Source of the DNA: Trebonia sp964581815
GTDB taxonomy: Bacteria > Actinomycetota > Actinomycetes > Streptosporangiales > Streptosporangiaceae
NCBI GenBank assembly: GCA_964581815.1
Contig: CAZORE010000017.1
Location: forward strand, 1-64,000
Length of the DNA: 64,000 bases
Direction: 5' to 3'
Positions 7,780 to 14,595 of the stretch are shown piece by piece (position 1 is the first letter of the stretch; each line of letters opens with the position of its first letter). The notes beneath the pieces are model-generated. The model saw nothing but the letters and a program-made list of their open reading frames with translations, searched no databases and was not told the DNA's origin. The position numbers and the translations under genes are program-made.

Positions 7780-8367
7780 GTGCCAACGGGAGTGGCGATC
7801 CGCGACCCGCGCGGCCAGCTGTTCGACGCGGCCGAACGGGTCCTGCTGCGCGACGGCGCGGGCGCGCTGACCAGCCGGTCCGTCACCGCCGAGGCCGGGG
7901 TCGCCAAGGGAGTGCTGCACCGTCACTTCGCCGACTTCGATGCGTTCCTTGCCGAGCTGACGCTGGACCGCGTCGCGCAGGTCGCCGCCCTGGCGGCCGC
8001 GCTGCGCGACGCGGCGGGGACCGGGACCGTCGCCGGTAACCTGGCCGCGACCCTCCCCGAGGTGCTCACCCCGGCGGTCCTGGCATTGATCCGCCTGGTC
8101 ATCGCGCGGGACGAACTGCGCGCCCGGCTGCGCGCCGCCACCGGGTCCCGCATCCCGCTCGTCTCAGAGTCCACGGCGCTCGTCGCGGGATACCTCGCTG
8201 CCGAGCGGGGCCTCGGCCGCATCGCGGCCGACGCGGACATCGGCACTCTGGCCCCCACGCTGATCGGCGCCGCGCACCTGCTGTTCACGGACACCGACAG
8301 CCCGCCGCCGGACGCGGCCGCCGTCAGCCGGGTCGTCACCACGGTCCTGGCCAGTGTCACGACGTAG
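7780..8367 (+). CDS. TetR-family regulator
   Basis: This 195-residue regulator has the TetR N-terminal helix-turn-helix: 'RGQLFDAAERVLLRDGAGALTSRSVTAEAGVAKGVLHRHFADFDAFL' (about aa 8-55), with the recognition helix 'VAKGVLHRHF'. The C-terminal ligand domain is helical and unassigned. GTG at 7780 is chosen because AGGAAGGACGG lies about 8 nt upstream; an upstream in-frame GTG at 7744 would sit only 7 bp from the operator. It probably represses itself and the divergent methyltransferase gene. Confidence 0.85.
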   Translation: MPTGVAIRDPRGQLFDAAERVLLRDGAGALTSRSVTAEAGVAKGVLHRHFADFDAFLAELTLDRVAQVAALAAALRDAAGTGTVAGNLAATLPEVLTPAVLALIRLVIARDELRARLRAATGSRIPLVSESTALVAGYLAAERGLGRIAADADIGTLAPTLIGAAHLLFTDTDSPPPDAAAVSRVVTTVLASVTT

Positions 8368-8387
8368 CCTGCGACGCCCTTGCCCGC

Positions 8388-8744
8388 TCACGCTGGGCGG
8401 AAGCGCAGGGCCGACCAGGTCTCGTCGATCGCCACCTGGCGGACCGGCTGCACGCCGCGGCCGGAGACGACGGCAGCGAGGATGTCCCTGTTCAGGTCGG
8501 TGCCGAGCTTGCCCGCCTTGGGGTAGGCGATCCAGGCGAGCCGGTCAAGCCGCGCCGCCGCGAAGGCGGCGTCGGCGCCCGTGTCGAGCTCGGCCCTGTT
8601 CCTGACGAACGCGACGACCGCGTCCGCGGCGCCGGGCTCAGCGGCGAGATTGGCGGCATCGCCGATGGGCGGCACGTCGTCGGGTGCCCCGACGACCGCG
8701 ACCGTCTGCCCCGGCTTGATCTGCAGCTTCGCGGTGAGGTCCAT
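8388..8744 (-). CDS. DUF3052-family protein
   Basis: The 118-residue protein resembles DUF3052. It begins 'DLTAKLQIKPGQTVAVVGAPDDVP', continues with a short alpha/beta segment 'ADAVVAFVRNRAELD', and has the family's 'LDRLAWIAYPKAGKLGTDLNRDILAAVVSGRGVQPVRQVAIDETWSALRFR'. The W-x-x-Y-P-K and final W-S-A-L-R-F-R motifs are the basis of the call. No biochemical function is established for this family as far as I know. It is a single gene that converges with the TetR gene and is divergent from the aldo-keto reductase at 8892. Confidence 0.8.
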   Translation of the reverse strand: MDLTAKLQIKPGQTVAVVGAPDDVPPIGDAANLAAEPGAADAVVAFVRNRAELDTGADAAFAAARLDRLAWIAYPKAGKLGTDLNRDILAAVVSGRGVQPVRQVAIDETWSALRFRPA

Positions 8745-8891
8745 GCGGCAAGCTAACCAGCATCGCCAGGCCGGCCGCCATGGCTCGCGGCGGATCGGAC
8801 GGCGCTAGTCTGGCCTGCGGGGGCCGGAATCGCTCGCGGCCTACGGGGGCAGGGCGGCCGGCCAGCGGAGACGACGAGCAGGAGGAAGCGC

Positions 8892-9761
8892 ATGGCACAG
8901 GCACGGCTGGGCGGGACGTTCACGCTGGCCCCGGACCTGACGGTGCACCGGATGGGGTACGGGGCGATGCAGCTCGCCGGACCGGGCGTGTTCGGGCCGC
9001 CCGCCGACCGGGACGCGGCCGTCGCGGTGCTGCGCACCGCAGTCGAGCTCGGCATCAACCACATCGACACCTCTGACTATTACGGTCCCTACGTCACCAA
9101 CGAGATCATCAGGCAGGCGCTGCATCCGTACCCGGACGGGCTGCACATCGTGACCAAGGTTGGCGCGCTGCGGGACGCCCAGGGCGGCTGGCCAGCGGCC
9201 CGTGCGCCCCATCAGCTCCGGCAGGCCGTCCACGACAACCTGGACCACCTCGGCCTCGACGCGCTCGATGTCGTCAACCTCCGGCTCGGCGGCTACGGGG
9301 GCCCGGAACCGGGCTCGGTCGCGGAGCCGTTCGGCACGCTGGCGGAACTTCAGAAGGAAGGGCTGATCAGGCACCTGGGCGTCAGCAACGTCAGCCCGGA
9401 GCAGTTCGCGGAGGCGCAGTCCATCGCGCCGGTCGTGTGCGTGCAGAACGCCTACAACATCGCCCACCGCGGCGACGACGCGTTCATCGACGCGCTGAGC
9501 GACCAGGGCGTCGCCTACACCCCGTTCTTCCCGCTCGGCGGCTTCACGCAGCTTCAGGCCGCGGAGCTCGACGCGGCCGCCGCGCGGCTCGGCAGCACGC
9601 CCCTGGCGGTCGCCCTGGCCTGGCTGCTGCACCGCTCCCCCAACATCCTGCTCATCCCCGGCACGTCCTCGGTCGCTCACCTGCGCGAGAACGTCGCCGC
9701 CGCCGCGCTCGACCTCCCCGCGGACGCGCTGGCAGAACTGGACCGCATCGCCGCGGCGTGA
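8892..9761 (+). CDS. Aldo/keto reductase family oxidoreductase
   Basis: This 289-residue NADPH-dependent TIM-barrel oxidoreductase shows the AKR elements 'MGYGAMQL', 'INHIDTSDYYG' (catalytic Asp and Tyr) and 'GLHIVTKVG' (catalytic Lys). The fourth tetrad position is altered: the strand that usually reads D-x-x-x-x-H has 'LDVVNLRLGG', with Arg in place of His. E. coli YdbC-like AKRs also read 'VVNLR' here, so this marks a subgroup rather than damage. The cofactor region 'LLIPGTSSVAHLRENVAA' is near the C-terminus. GGAGGAAGC lies just upstream of the ATG. Substrate unknown. Confidence 0.88.
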   Translation: MAQARLGGTFTLAPDLTVHRMGYGAMQLAGPGVFGPPADRDAAVAVLRTAVELGINHIDTSDYYGPYVTNEIIRQALHPYPDGLHIVTKVGALRDAQGGWPAARAPHQLRQAVHDNLDHLGLDALDVVNLRLGGYGGPEPGSVAEPFGTLAELQKEGLIRHLGVSNVSPEQFAEAQSIAPVVCVQNAYNIAHRGDDAFIDALSDQGVAYTPFFPLGGFTQLQAAELDAAAARLGSTPLAVALAWLLHRSPNILLIPGTSSVAHLRENVAAAALDLPADALAELDRIAAA

Positions 9762-9799
9762 ACGGCCGCATCGCCGCCGCGTGAGTGCGCGCTTTCCCT

Positions 9800-9823
9800 G
9801 GCGGTGGTTCCGTGGTTACCGCC
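9800..9823. terminator. Convergent hairpin between AKR and recombinase-like genes
   Basis: GGCGGT (9800-9805) and ACCGCC (9818-9823) form a perfect 6-bp stem with a 12-nt loop. The hairpin lies 38 bp after the AKR stop and overlaps the stop codon of the leftward recombinase-like gene. It could terminate transcripts from both sides; there is no U-tract. Confidence 0.4.
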
Positions 9824-10751
9824 GCGCCCGGTCCTGCGCGGCGGCCGCCGGGTGGGCCTCCGCCGCGGCGCGCAGCGCGCCGGGGCGCAGCGGGGTGCCG
9901 AGCAGCTGGCTGACCAGGGCACGGTGCGAGGCGTGCAGGGTACGGACGGCCGCCGGGCTGATCCCCGGCTTGGCCGAGGGAACGCCGCCCCTGGCCCGTC
10001 CCGGCTTGGTGGGAATCCACAGGTGCCCGGGGTCGCTGCCCTCAAGCTCGACGACGATCGAGGCGCGGGCGGCGAGCCAGCGGGTGAGGATGTGCACGGT
10101 CGCGTTGGTGAGCGGGAAGGTCTCCCCGTCGACTGTGGCGTGCGGCTCGTCGCCGTCCAGGTGCAGCGCCCTGATGTTGAGGTCCGCCAGTTCCGGCACG
10201 CCGCGCCCAGTGTCGGCGACGAGCGCGGCGACGGCGGCGGTGCGCAGCTGGGTCATCGCGTTGGCGTGAATCGGCCGCTTAACGGTCAGGTCGTGCAGCA
10301 GCGCCTCGGTGTCCCCGGGCGCCAGCTCGAAGCCGCGGGCCGGCGGCTGCCGGTCGAGCCGGGCCGGGTCGCCGATGAACTCAGCGAAGGCGTTCACCGA
10401 GTCGATCCGCACCCGCATCGAGTTCGGGTAGGCGGCCGCCTCCGATCCGCGGCTGGTGCTACGGGTCCGCGTCTTGCCCGCCGCCGCGTCGGCCAGCCAC
10501 GCAGCCGCGCGCCCGCCGTCCATCAGGTCACCCGCGGTCAACGGCCGACCGCTCGTGCCGTCCTGCCCCTGCTCTTCCGCGTCACCGTCGCCGTCGGCGG
10601 CCGCCTGGGCCTGCTGGGCGTGGCGCAGGTACTCGCCCAGGTACGTCTTACGGATCCGCCGCGTCGTCGCCGACAGCCCGCGGTCAGCGAGACTCTGGAC
10701 AAAGGCATCGATGGCGTCGCGCGCCGGACTGCTGGCATCTGGAGCTGACAT
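9816..10751 (-). CDS. Tyrosine-recombinase-like protein, catalytic residues not evident
   Basis: The 311-residue protein has the layout of a phage-type integrase. A SAM-like core-binding domain comes first ('ARDAIDAFVQSLADRGLSATTRRIRKTYLGEYLRHA', with an acidic insert before 'GRPLTAGDLMDGGRAAAWL'). A catalytic-fold domain starts near 'DTEALLHDLTVKRPIHANAMTQLRTAAVAAL'. The segment that normally carries the first catalytic Arg (T-G-x-R-x-x-E-L) reads 'TGRGVPELADL', so the Arg is displaced by one position. I find no H-x-x-R box and no C-terminal nucleophilic Tyr; the C-terminus is 'LGTPLRPGALRAAAEAHPAAAAQDRARR'. It may therefore bind DNA without cutting it. ATG at 10751 was chosen; no strong ribosome site is visible. 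It is bounded by repeat copies and divergent from a gene series that shares the repeat. Confidence 0.65.
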   Translation of the reverse strand: MSAPDASSPARDAIDAFVQSLADRGLSATTRRIRKTYLGEYLRHAQQAQAAADGDGDAEEQGQDGTSGRPLTAGDLMDGGRAAAWLADAAAGKTRTRSTSRGSEAAAYPNSMRVRIDSVNAFAEFIGDPARLDRQPPARGFELAPGDTEALLHDLTVKRPIHANAMTQLRTAAVAALVADTGRGVPELADLNIRALHLDGDEPHATVDGETFPLTNATVHILTRWLAARASIVVELEGSDPGHLWIPTKPGRARGGVPSAKPGISPAAVRTLHASHRALVSQLLGTPLRPGALRAAAEAHPAAAAQDRARR

Positions 10752-10776
10752 GCAGGCGACGCTACTCTTTACCTCA

Positions 10777-10790
10777 GATAACAGCAAGAA
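10777..10790 (-). repeat. 16-bp motif family, copy a (inverted)
   Basis: On the minus strand this reads TTCTTGCTGTTATC, preceded by GCTTC plus T. It therefore matches GCTTCTTGCTGTTATC except for three extra bases near the left end. It lies 26 bp upstream of the recombinase-like ATG and faces that gene. It is the only copy in this orientation and forms an inverted pair with copy b. Confidence 0.85.
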
Positions 10791-10794
10791 AGAA

Positions 10795-10810
10795 GCCCGC
10801 AAACGCGGGC
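10795..10810 (-). terminator. Hairpin with T-rich tail next to copy a
   Basis: Read on the minus strand, GCCCGC and GCGGGC form a 6-bp stem with loop GTTT, followed directly by TTCTTTCTTG, which runs into copy a. This is the best intrinsic-terminator-like structure in the window. It lies upstream of the recombinase-like gene, so it could attenuate leftward transcription into that gene or block read-through from the right. Confidence 0.5.
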
Positions 10811-10860
10811 GTGTCGCTGACCCAGTTGCCGGGTTGGGTTTGATCTTTGTTGTGTTTTCC

Positions 10861-10876
10861 GCTTCTTGCTGTTATC
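10861..10876 (+). repeat. 16-bp motif family, copy b
   Basis: This is an exact GCTTCTTGCTGTTATC. It lies 122 bp upstream of the MarR start and 70 bp from copy a, which points the other way. The preceding 25 bp are T-rich. Confidence 0.9.
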
Positions 10877-10998
10877 CGATGGCGGTACCCGGGGGCCGGG
10901 CTCATCCGTCTCGATGGTGTGCCCGGTGAACGAAGTCATCACTTCTCCAGTAGGGTGGTTAACCGGGTTGTCTAACTTCTCTAGAACGGTAAATTTGG

Positions 10999-11499
10999 TT
11001 GCCTATTTCGTCAGGCGAGGGCCCGGGCGACGGAGCCTCAGGTGACGGCTTGAGGTACGAGCTGCCGCTGCTGCTGCTCTCCGGATATCGCATGGTGATC
11101 GACGAGGCCCACCAGGAACTCGCCGTGCGCGGGCACCCCGACCTGCGGCCCGCGCACGGGTTCGCGCTGCAGGCCATCGGGACCTTCGGCGCCACGGCGG
11201 CGGACGTCGGCCGCCGCCTCGGCGTCTCCAAGCAGGCCGCGGGCAAGACCATCGACCGGCTCACCGAGCTGGGCTACGTCACGCGCGGAACGGAAGCGGC
11301 CGACCGGCGGCGCAAGCTCGTCCGCCTCACGCCGCGGGGCTGGCAGGCCCTGGCGCAGTCGGCCGAGGCGTTCGCCCAGGTCCGCGCCCGGTGGGCCGCC
11401 GAGCTCGGCTCCGACCGGGTCGCCGCCCTAGAGGCGGACCTGCGGACGATGGCGGCCGGGCAGCCGTTCCGCCTGGACCTCCCCGGCTGGCTAGGCTAG
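10999..11499 (+). CDS. MarR-family transcriptional regulator
   Basis: This winged-helix protein of about 166 aa is of the MarR type. Its core reads 'GFALQAIGTFGATAADVGRRLGVSKQAAGKTIDRLTELGYVTRGTEAADRRRKLVRLTPRGWQALA', including the recognition helix 'SKQAAGKTIDRL' and the wing 'ADRRRKLVRLT' with the usual D-x-R. An unusually long Gly/Ser-rich leader precedes the first helix. The start is uncertain: the frame opens with TTG at 10999, and another TTG at 11050 would give a 149-residue protein beginning 'LRYELPLLLL'. The AT-rich stretch at 10960-10998, with TTCTCTAGAA symmetry, is a probable autoregulatory site. It is the first rightward gene after the recombinase-like gene and lies between motif copies b and c. 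Confidence 0.8.
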   Translation: MPISSGEGPGDGASGDGLRYELPLLLLSGYRMVIDEAHQELAVRGHPDLRPAHGFALQAIGTFGATAADVGRRLGVSKQAAGKTIDRLTELGYVTRGTEAADRRRKLVRLTPRGWQALAQSAEAFAQVRARWAAELGSDRVAALEADLRTMAAGQPFRLDLPGWLG

Positions 11500-11591
11500 C
11501 CGGGCCCCTCCCCCGGGCCCTCCCCTGCGGCCCCGCGGCTGCTCCGCGATCGCGGCCCCCATGGGTCACGGCCCTGGAGTCGGCGCTCCGC

Positions 11592-11607
11592 GCTTGTTGC
11601 TGTTATC
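11592..11607 (+). repeat. 16-bp motif family, copy c
   Basis: GCTTGTTGCTGTTATC matches the consensus with one change (C to G at position 5). It lies 93 bp after the MarR stop and 105 bp before copy d. Confidence 0.85.
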
Positions 11608-11645
11608 AGCTTATCCGGGCAACCCGATCACGGTCATCCGACATA

Positions 11646-11685
11646 GTGGATAGTTCTATACACCCGGATGTGCAGAACTATCCAC
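11646..11685. repeat. Perfect 12-bp inverted repeat (hairpin)
   Basis: GTGGATAGTTCT (11646-11657) and AGAACTATCCAC (11674-11685) are perfect reverse complements separated by 16 nt. Inside the loop, CAC and GTG extend the pairing after a small bulge. It lies between motif copies c and d. There is no T-tract, so a simple intrinsic terminator is unlikely. An operator or a folded recombination/RNA structure is possible. Confidence 0.8.
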
Positions 11686-11712
11686 CATCTTTGGTTTCAG
11701 GGACGAGCTAAC

Positions 11713-11728
11713 GCTTCTTGCTGTTATC
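11713..11728 (+). repeat. 16-bp motif family, copy d
   Basis: Exact GCTTCTTGCTGTTATC, followed by AG as in copies c and g. It lies 222 bp upstream of the CDF exporter start. Confidence 0.9.
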
Positions 11729-11950
11729 AGAATTCTCTGCGTGCTGCCGGCTGACCGGGGTGACTCGCGAGTGCTAGCCTGGCCTGCGCCGTCGCCCGTT
11801 GCTCGCGAAGAAAGCGCGGGCTGCCGAGACGGGATTCGGGCGCGATCAATTGCTTGCTGGAATACCCGGGTTGTTGCGTTCCTTTCGCATGTGCGCGCGG
11901 CTGGTAGTTGTTGATGTGCGGAAACGCATTTCTTCGCGCAGGATGGATGC

Positions 11951-13078
11951 GTGAATGAAATGTCCGGTGCCGGCCACGTCCACCGGCACGGGCACGGGCA
12001 CGGCCATGAGGACGGGGACCGCCATGAGGACGCCCACCGTCACGGTCATGACCATGCGGATGGTCACGGTCACGGCGAGCCGCATGACCATGAGCACCAG
12101 GCACGCGGCCCGGGCCGGCTGCTGCACCTGGTCAGGCCGCACTCGCACGAGGCGGCCGACAAGGTGGACACCGCGATGGAGGCCAGCGCCGAGGGCATGC
12201 GGACGCTGTGGATCTCCCTCGCGGTGCTCGGCGTCACAGCGGTTATCCAGGCCGCGGTCACGGCCCTGTCCGGGTCGGTGGCGCTGCTCGGCGACACGCT
12301 GCACAACGCGGCGGACGCGCTGACGGCCGTGCCGCTCGGCGTCGCGTTCATCGCCGGCCGCCGGCCGCCGAACCGCCGCTACACCTACGGCTACGGGCGC
12401 GCCGAGGACCTCGCCGGCATCGTGGTCGTCGCGCTGATCCTGGCCTCGTCGGCGCTTGCCGCCTATGAGGCGGTCAGCCGCCTGGTGCACCCGCAGCGGG
12501 TCTCCGACCTGATCGCGGTGGCCGCCGCGGCGCTCGCCGGGTTCGCCGGCAACGAACTCGTCGCCAGGTACCGGATCAGGACCGGCAGGAGGATCGGCTC
12601 CGCCGCGCTGGTGGCCGACGGGCTGCACGCCCGCACCGACGGGTTCACCTCCCTCGCCGTGCTGCTCGGCGCGGGCGGCGTCGCGCTCGGCTGGCACTGG
12701 GCGGACCCGGTGATCGGCCTGGTCATCACCGCGGCGATCCTCAGCGTCCTGTACCAGGCCGCCCGCGAGATCTACCGGCGGCTGATGGACGCCGTGGATC
12801 CAGCGCTGACCGACCAGGCCGAGCAGGCCCTGCGGGCCGTCCCCGGCGTGCTCGGTGTCGGCCTGGTCCGCCTCCGCTGGGCCGGGCACCGGCTGCTGGC
12901 CGAGTGCGAGATCACGGTCAGCGGCGGGGCCACCGCGATCGAGGCGCACCAGGTCACCGTCAGCGCGGAGCACGCGCTGCTGCACGCCCTGCCCCGGCTG
13001 TCCGCCGCAACGGTGCACGCTGACCCGCAGGCCGCGCCAGGCACCGACCCGCACGCGATCCTGGCCAAGCACCGCTGA
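11951..13078 (+). CDS. Cation diffusion facilitator (CDF) metal exporter
   Basis: This 375-residue membrane transporter probably exports Zn2+ or a related divalent metal by proton exchange. Residues 9-50 are a His/Asp-rich metal-buffering tail ('HVHRHGHGHGHEDGDRHEDA' and onward). Six membrane segments follow. Transmembrane helix 2 carries 'LLGDTLHNAADAL' and helix 5 'VADGLHARTDGFTS', which give the H-x-x-x-D / D-x-x-x-H metal site of CDF proteins. The cytoplasmic C-terminal domain (about aa 285-360) is the usual dimerisation fold. GTG at 11951 is preceded by AGGATGG; ATG at 11960 is an alternative. The gene is flanked by motif copies d and f, with copy f only five bases after the stop. Confidence 0.93.
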   Translation: MNEMSGAGHVHRHGHGHGHEDGDRHEDAHRHGHDHADGHGHGEPHDHEHQARGPGRLLHLVRPHSHEAADKVDTAMEASAEGMRTLWISLAVLGVTAVIQAAVTALSGSVALLGDTLHNAADALTAVPLGVAFIAGRRPPNRRYTYGYGRAEDLAGIVVVALILASSALAAYEAVSRLVHPQRVSDLIAVAAAALAGFAGNELVARYRIRTGRRIGSAALVADGLHARTDGFTSLAVLLGAGGVALGWHWADPVIGLVITAAILSVLYQAAREIYRRLMDAVDPALTDQAEQALRAVPGVLGVGLVRLRWAGHRLLAECEITVSGGATAIEAHQVTVSAEHALLHALPRLSAATVHADPQAAPGTDPHAILAKHR

Positions 13079-13083
13079 CCAGC

Positions 13084-13099
13084 GCTTCTTGCTGTTATC
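13084..13099 (+). repeat. 16-bp motif family, copy f
   Basis: Exact GCTTCTTGCTGTTATC starting 6 bp after the CDF stop codon. It is preceded by CCAGC, as in copy g. It lies 123 bp upstream of the S33 peptidase start. Confidence 0.9.
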
Positions 13100-13105
13100 C
13101 ACGCT

Positions 13106-13150
13106 CCCGACGTAGGTGGATCTTCAGCGTCGGGATGTCCAGAGATCACC
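13106..13150. repeat. Overlapping inverted repeats after copy f
   Basis: Two mutually exclusive stems are visible: CCCGACG (13106-13112) with CGTCGGG (13128-13134), and GGTGGATCT (13115-13123) with AGATCACC (13143-13150, one bulged G). The second stem occupies the same place as the arms of the 11646-11685 hairpin and shares flanking words with it (GTGGAT ... GGATGT.CAGA). The arrangement could be an attenuator-like switch or a folded element accompanying the 16-bp motif. Confidence 0.5.
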
Positions 13151-13222
13151 CTTGGCCCGCGAGGGAGGCAGCGGCGGGGGACCGCGCGCGGAGCCACGCG
13201 CTCGTTCTGGATAATCCTTTTC

Positions 13223-14512
13223 GTGAGCAGCTACCGGCAGCCTGGCACCGTCGTCACCGATCATCACTTCAGCGTGCCCGTCGATCACGGGAGGCCCGAG
13301 GGGATGCGAATCGAGGTCTTCGCCCGGGAAGTGGTGGCCACCGGCAAGGCGGGCGAGCGGCTGCCCTGGCTGGTGTTCCTGCAGGGCGGGCCGGGGTTCG
13401 CGGCGCAGCGGCCGGTGGGGCGCTCGACGTGGCTGGACCGGGCGCTCGACGACTACCGGGTACTGCTCCTTGACCAGCGGGGCACCGGCCGGTCGACGCC
13501 GCTCACCGCGCGGTCCCTGGCGCGACTCGGCAGCCCGGCCGCGCAGGCGGAGTACCTGGCGCGCTTCCGCGCCGACTCGATCGTGCTTGACTGCGAGCTG
13601 ATCCGGCGCGAGCTGTGCGGCCCGGACGAGCCGTGGACGGTGCTCGGGCAGTCGTTCGGCGGGTTCTGCACGGTCACGTACCTGTCGTTCGCGCCGCACG
13701 GCATGGCCGGGGCGCTGATCACCGGCGGGCTGCCCGGCCTGGAGGCCCACGCCGAGGACGTCTACCGGCTCACCTACGCGACCGTCGCCGCGCGCAACGC
13801 AGGCCACTACGACCGCTACCCCGGCGACGTCGAATCGGCCCGGGCGGTCGCCGGGCACCTGGCCGCCCGTGACGTCCGGCTGCCGGACGGGTCGCGGCTG
13901 ACCGTCGAGCGGTTCCAGGCGATCGGCGGGATGCTCGGCCAGAGCGCGGGCAGCCACGAGCTGCACTACCTGCTCGAGGACCCGTGGGACGGCGACGGCG
14001 GGCTGTCGGACGCCTTCCTCGGCGAAGTCATGGAACGGACCGGGTTCGCCCGCGCCCCGCTCTACGCGGTGCTGCACGAGGCCTGCTACGCGCAGGGCGC
14101 GGCCACCCGCTGGGCGGCGCACCGGGTGCGCGCCGAGTTCCCCGCGTTCGACCCGGCCGGCGCGGTCGACGGCGACCAGCCGCTGCTGTTCACCGGGGAG
14201 ATGGTCTACCCCTGGATGCTCGGCCTCGACCCCGCGCTGACACCGCTGCGGGAGGCGGCGGAGCTGCTCGCGCAGCGGGACGGCTGGCCGCCGCTGTATG
14301 ACCCGGCCCGGCTCGCGGCGAACGAGGTGCCCGCCGCGGCGGCCCTCTACTTCGATGACATGTACGTGCCCGCGCCGCTGTCGCTGCGCACCGCGGCGGG
14401 CATCCGCGGCCTGCGCACTTGGGTGACCAACGAATGGGAGCACGAGGGGCTGCGGATCAGCGGCGGCCAGGTGCTCGGCCGGCTGATCGCGATGCTCCAG
14501 GGCGAGGCGTGA
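13223..14512 (+). CDS. Alpha/beta hydrolase, proline iminopeptidase type (S33)
   Basis: This 429-residue cytoplasmic hydrolase resembles S33 aminopeptidases that remove N-terminal proline or small peptides. Visible elements are the oxyanion loop 'WLVFLQGGPGFAAQRP' (Q replaces the usual H of HGGPG), the strand 'YRVLLLDQRGTGRSTPL', and the nucleophile elbow 'LGQSFGGFC' with the catalytic Ser. A helical cap follows, and the catalytic Asp/His region lies towards 'YFDDMYVP' and 'VTNEWEHEGLRISGG'. The length and the long N-terminal beta region match the prolyl aminopeptidase subgroup of about 430 aa. GTG at 13223 starts directly before 'SSYRQPGTVVTDHHFSVPVDH'. It lies between motif copies f and g. 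Confidence 0.88.
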   Translation: MSSYRQPGTVVTDHHFSVPVDHGRPEGMRIEVFAREVVATGKAGERLPWLVFLQGGPGFAAQRPVGRSTWLDRALDDYRVLLLDQRGTGRSTPLTARSLARLGSPAAQAEYLARFRADSIVLDCELIRRELCGPDEPWTVLGQSFGGFCTVTYLSFAPHGMAGALITGGLPGLEAHAEDVYRLTYATVAARNAGHYDRYPGDVESARAVAGHLAARDVRLPDGSRLTVERFQAIGGMLGQSAGSHELHYLLEDPWDGDGGLSDAFLGEVMERTGFARAPLYAVLHEACYAQGAATRWAAHRVRAEFPAFDPAGAVDGDQPLLFTGEMVYPWMLGLDPALTPLREAAELLAQRDGWPPLYDPARLAANEVPAAAALYFDDMYVPAPLSLRTAAGIRGLRTWVTNEWEHEGLRISGGQVLGRLIAMLQGEA

Positions 14513-14558
14513 CGGCGTAATCCAGGAGCCGCTTAGGATCGCCGCGTCAAGCCCCAGC

Positions 14559-14574
14559 GCTTCTTGCTGTTATC
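14559..14574 (+). repeat. 16-bp motif family, copy g
   Basis: Exact GCTTCTTGCTGTTATC, 46 bp after the S33 stop and 21 bp before the hutH ATG. Here, as for copy a, it is close enough to a start codon to act as promoter or operator. It is the last copy; none follows hutH. Confidence 0.9.
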
Positions 14575-14595
14575 AGAAGGAAGGCGGGTCGGACC

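Larger units (their letters stand above)
11500..11950. other. Gene-free interval holding two motif copies and a large hairpin
   Basis: The 451 bp between the MarR stop and the CDF exporter start contain no convincing coding region. They hold motif copies c (11592) and d (11713), the 12-bp inverted repeat at 11646-11685, and about 220 bp of leader before the CDF gene. The last part is AT-richer and probably carries the CDF promoter, with AGGATGG as ribosome site at about 11940. Confidence 0.7.

Noticed and set aside
10777..14574. Canonical integron with attC sites
   Set aside because: The motif ends in GTTATC, not the GTTRRRY core, no long attC-type stem is present at each copy, and the recombinase-like protein lacks the expected catalytic residues. 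Only the layout is integron-like.
10777..14574. CRISPR array
   Set aside because: Spacing between copies is irregular (about 120 to 1475 bp) and the intervals contain genes; no cas genes.
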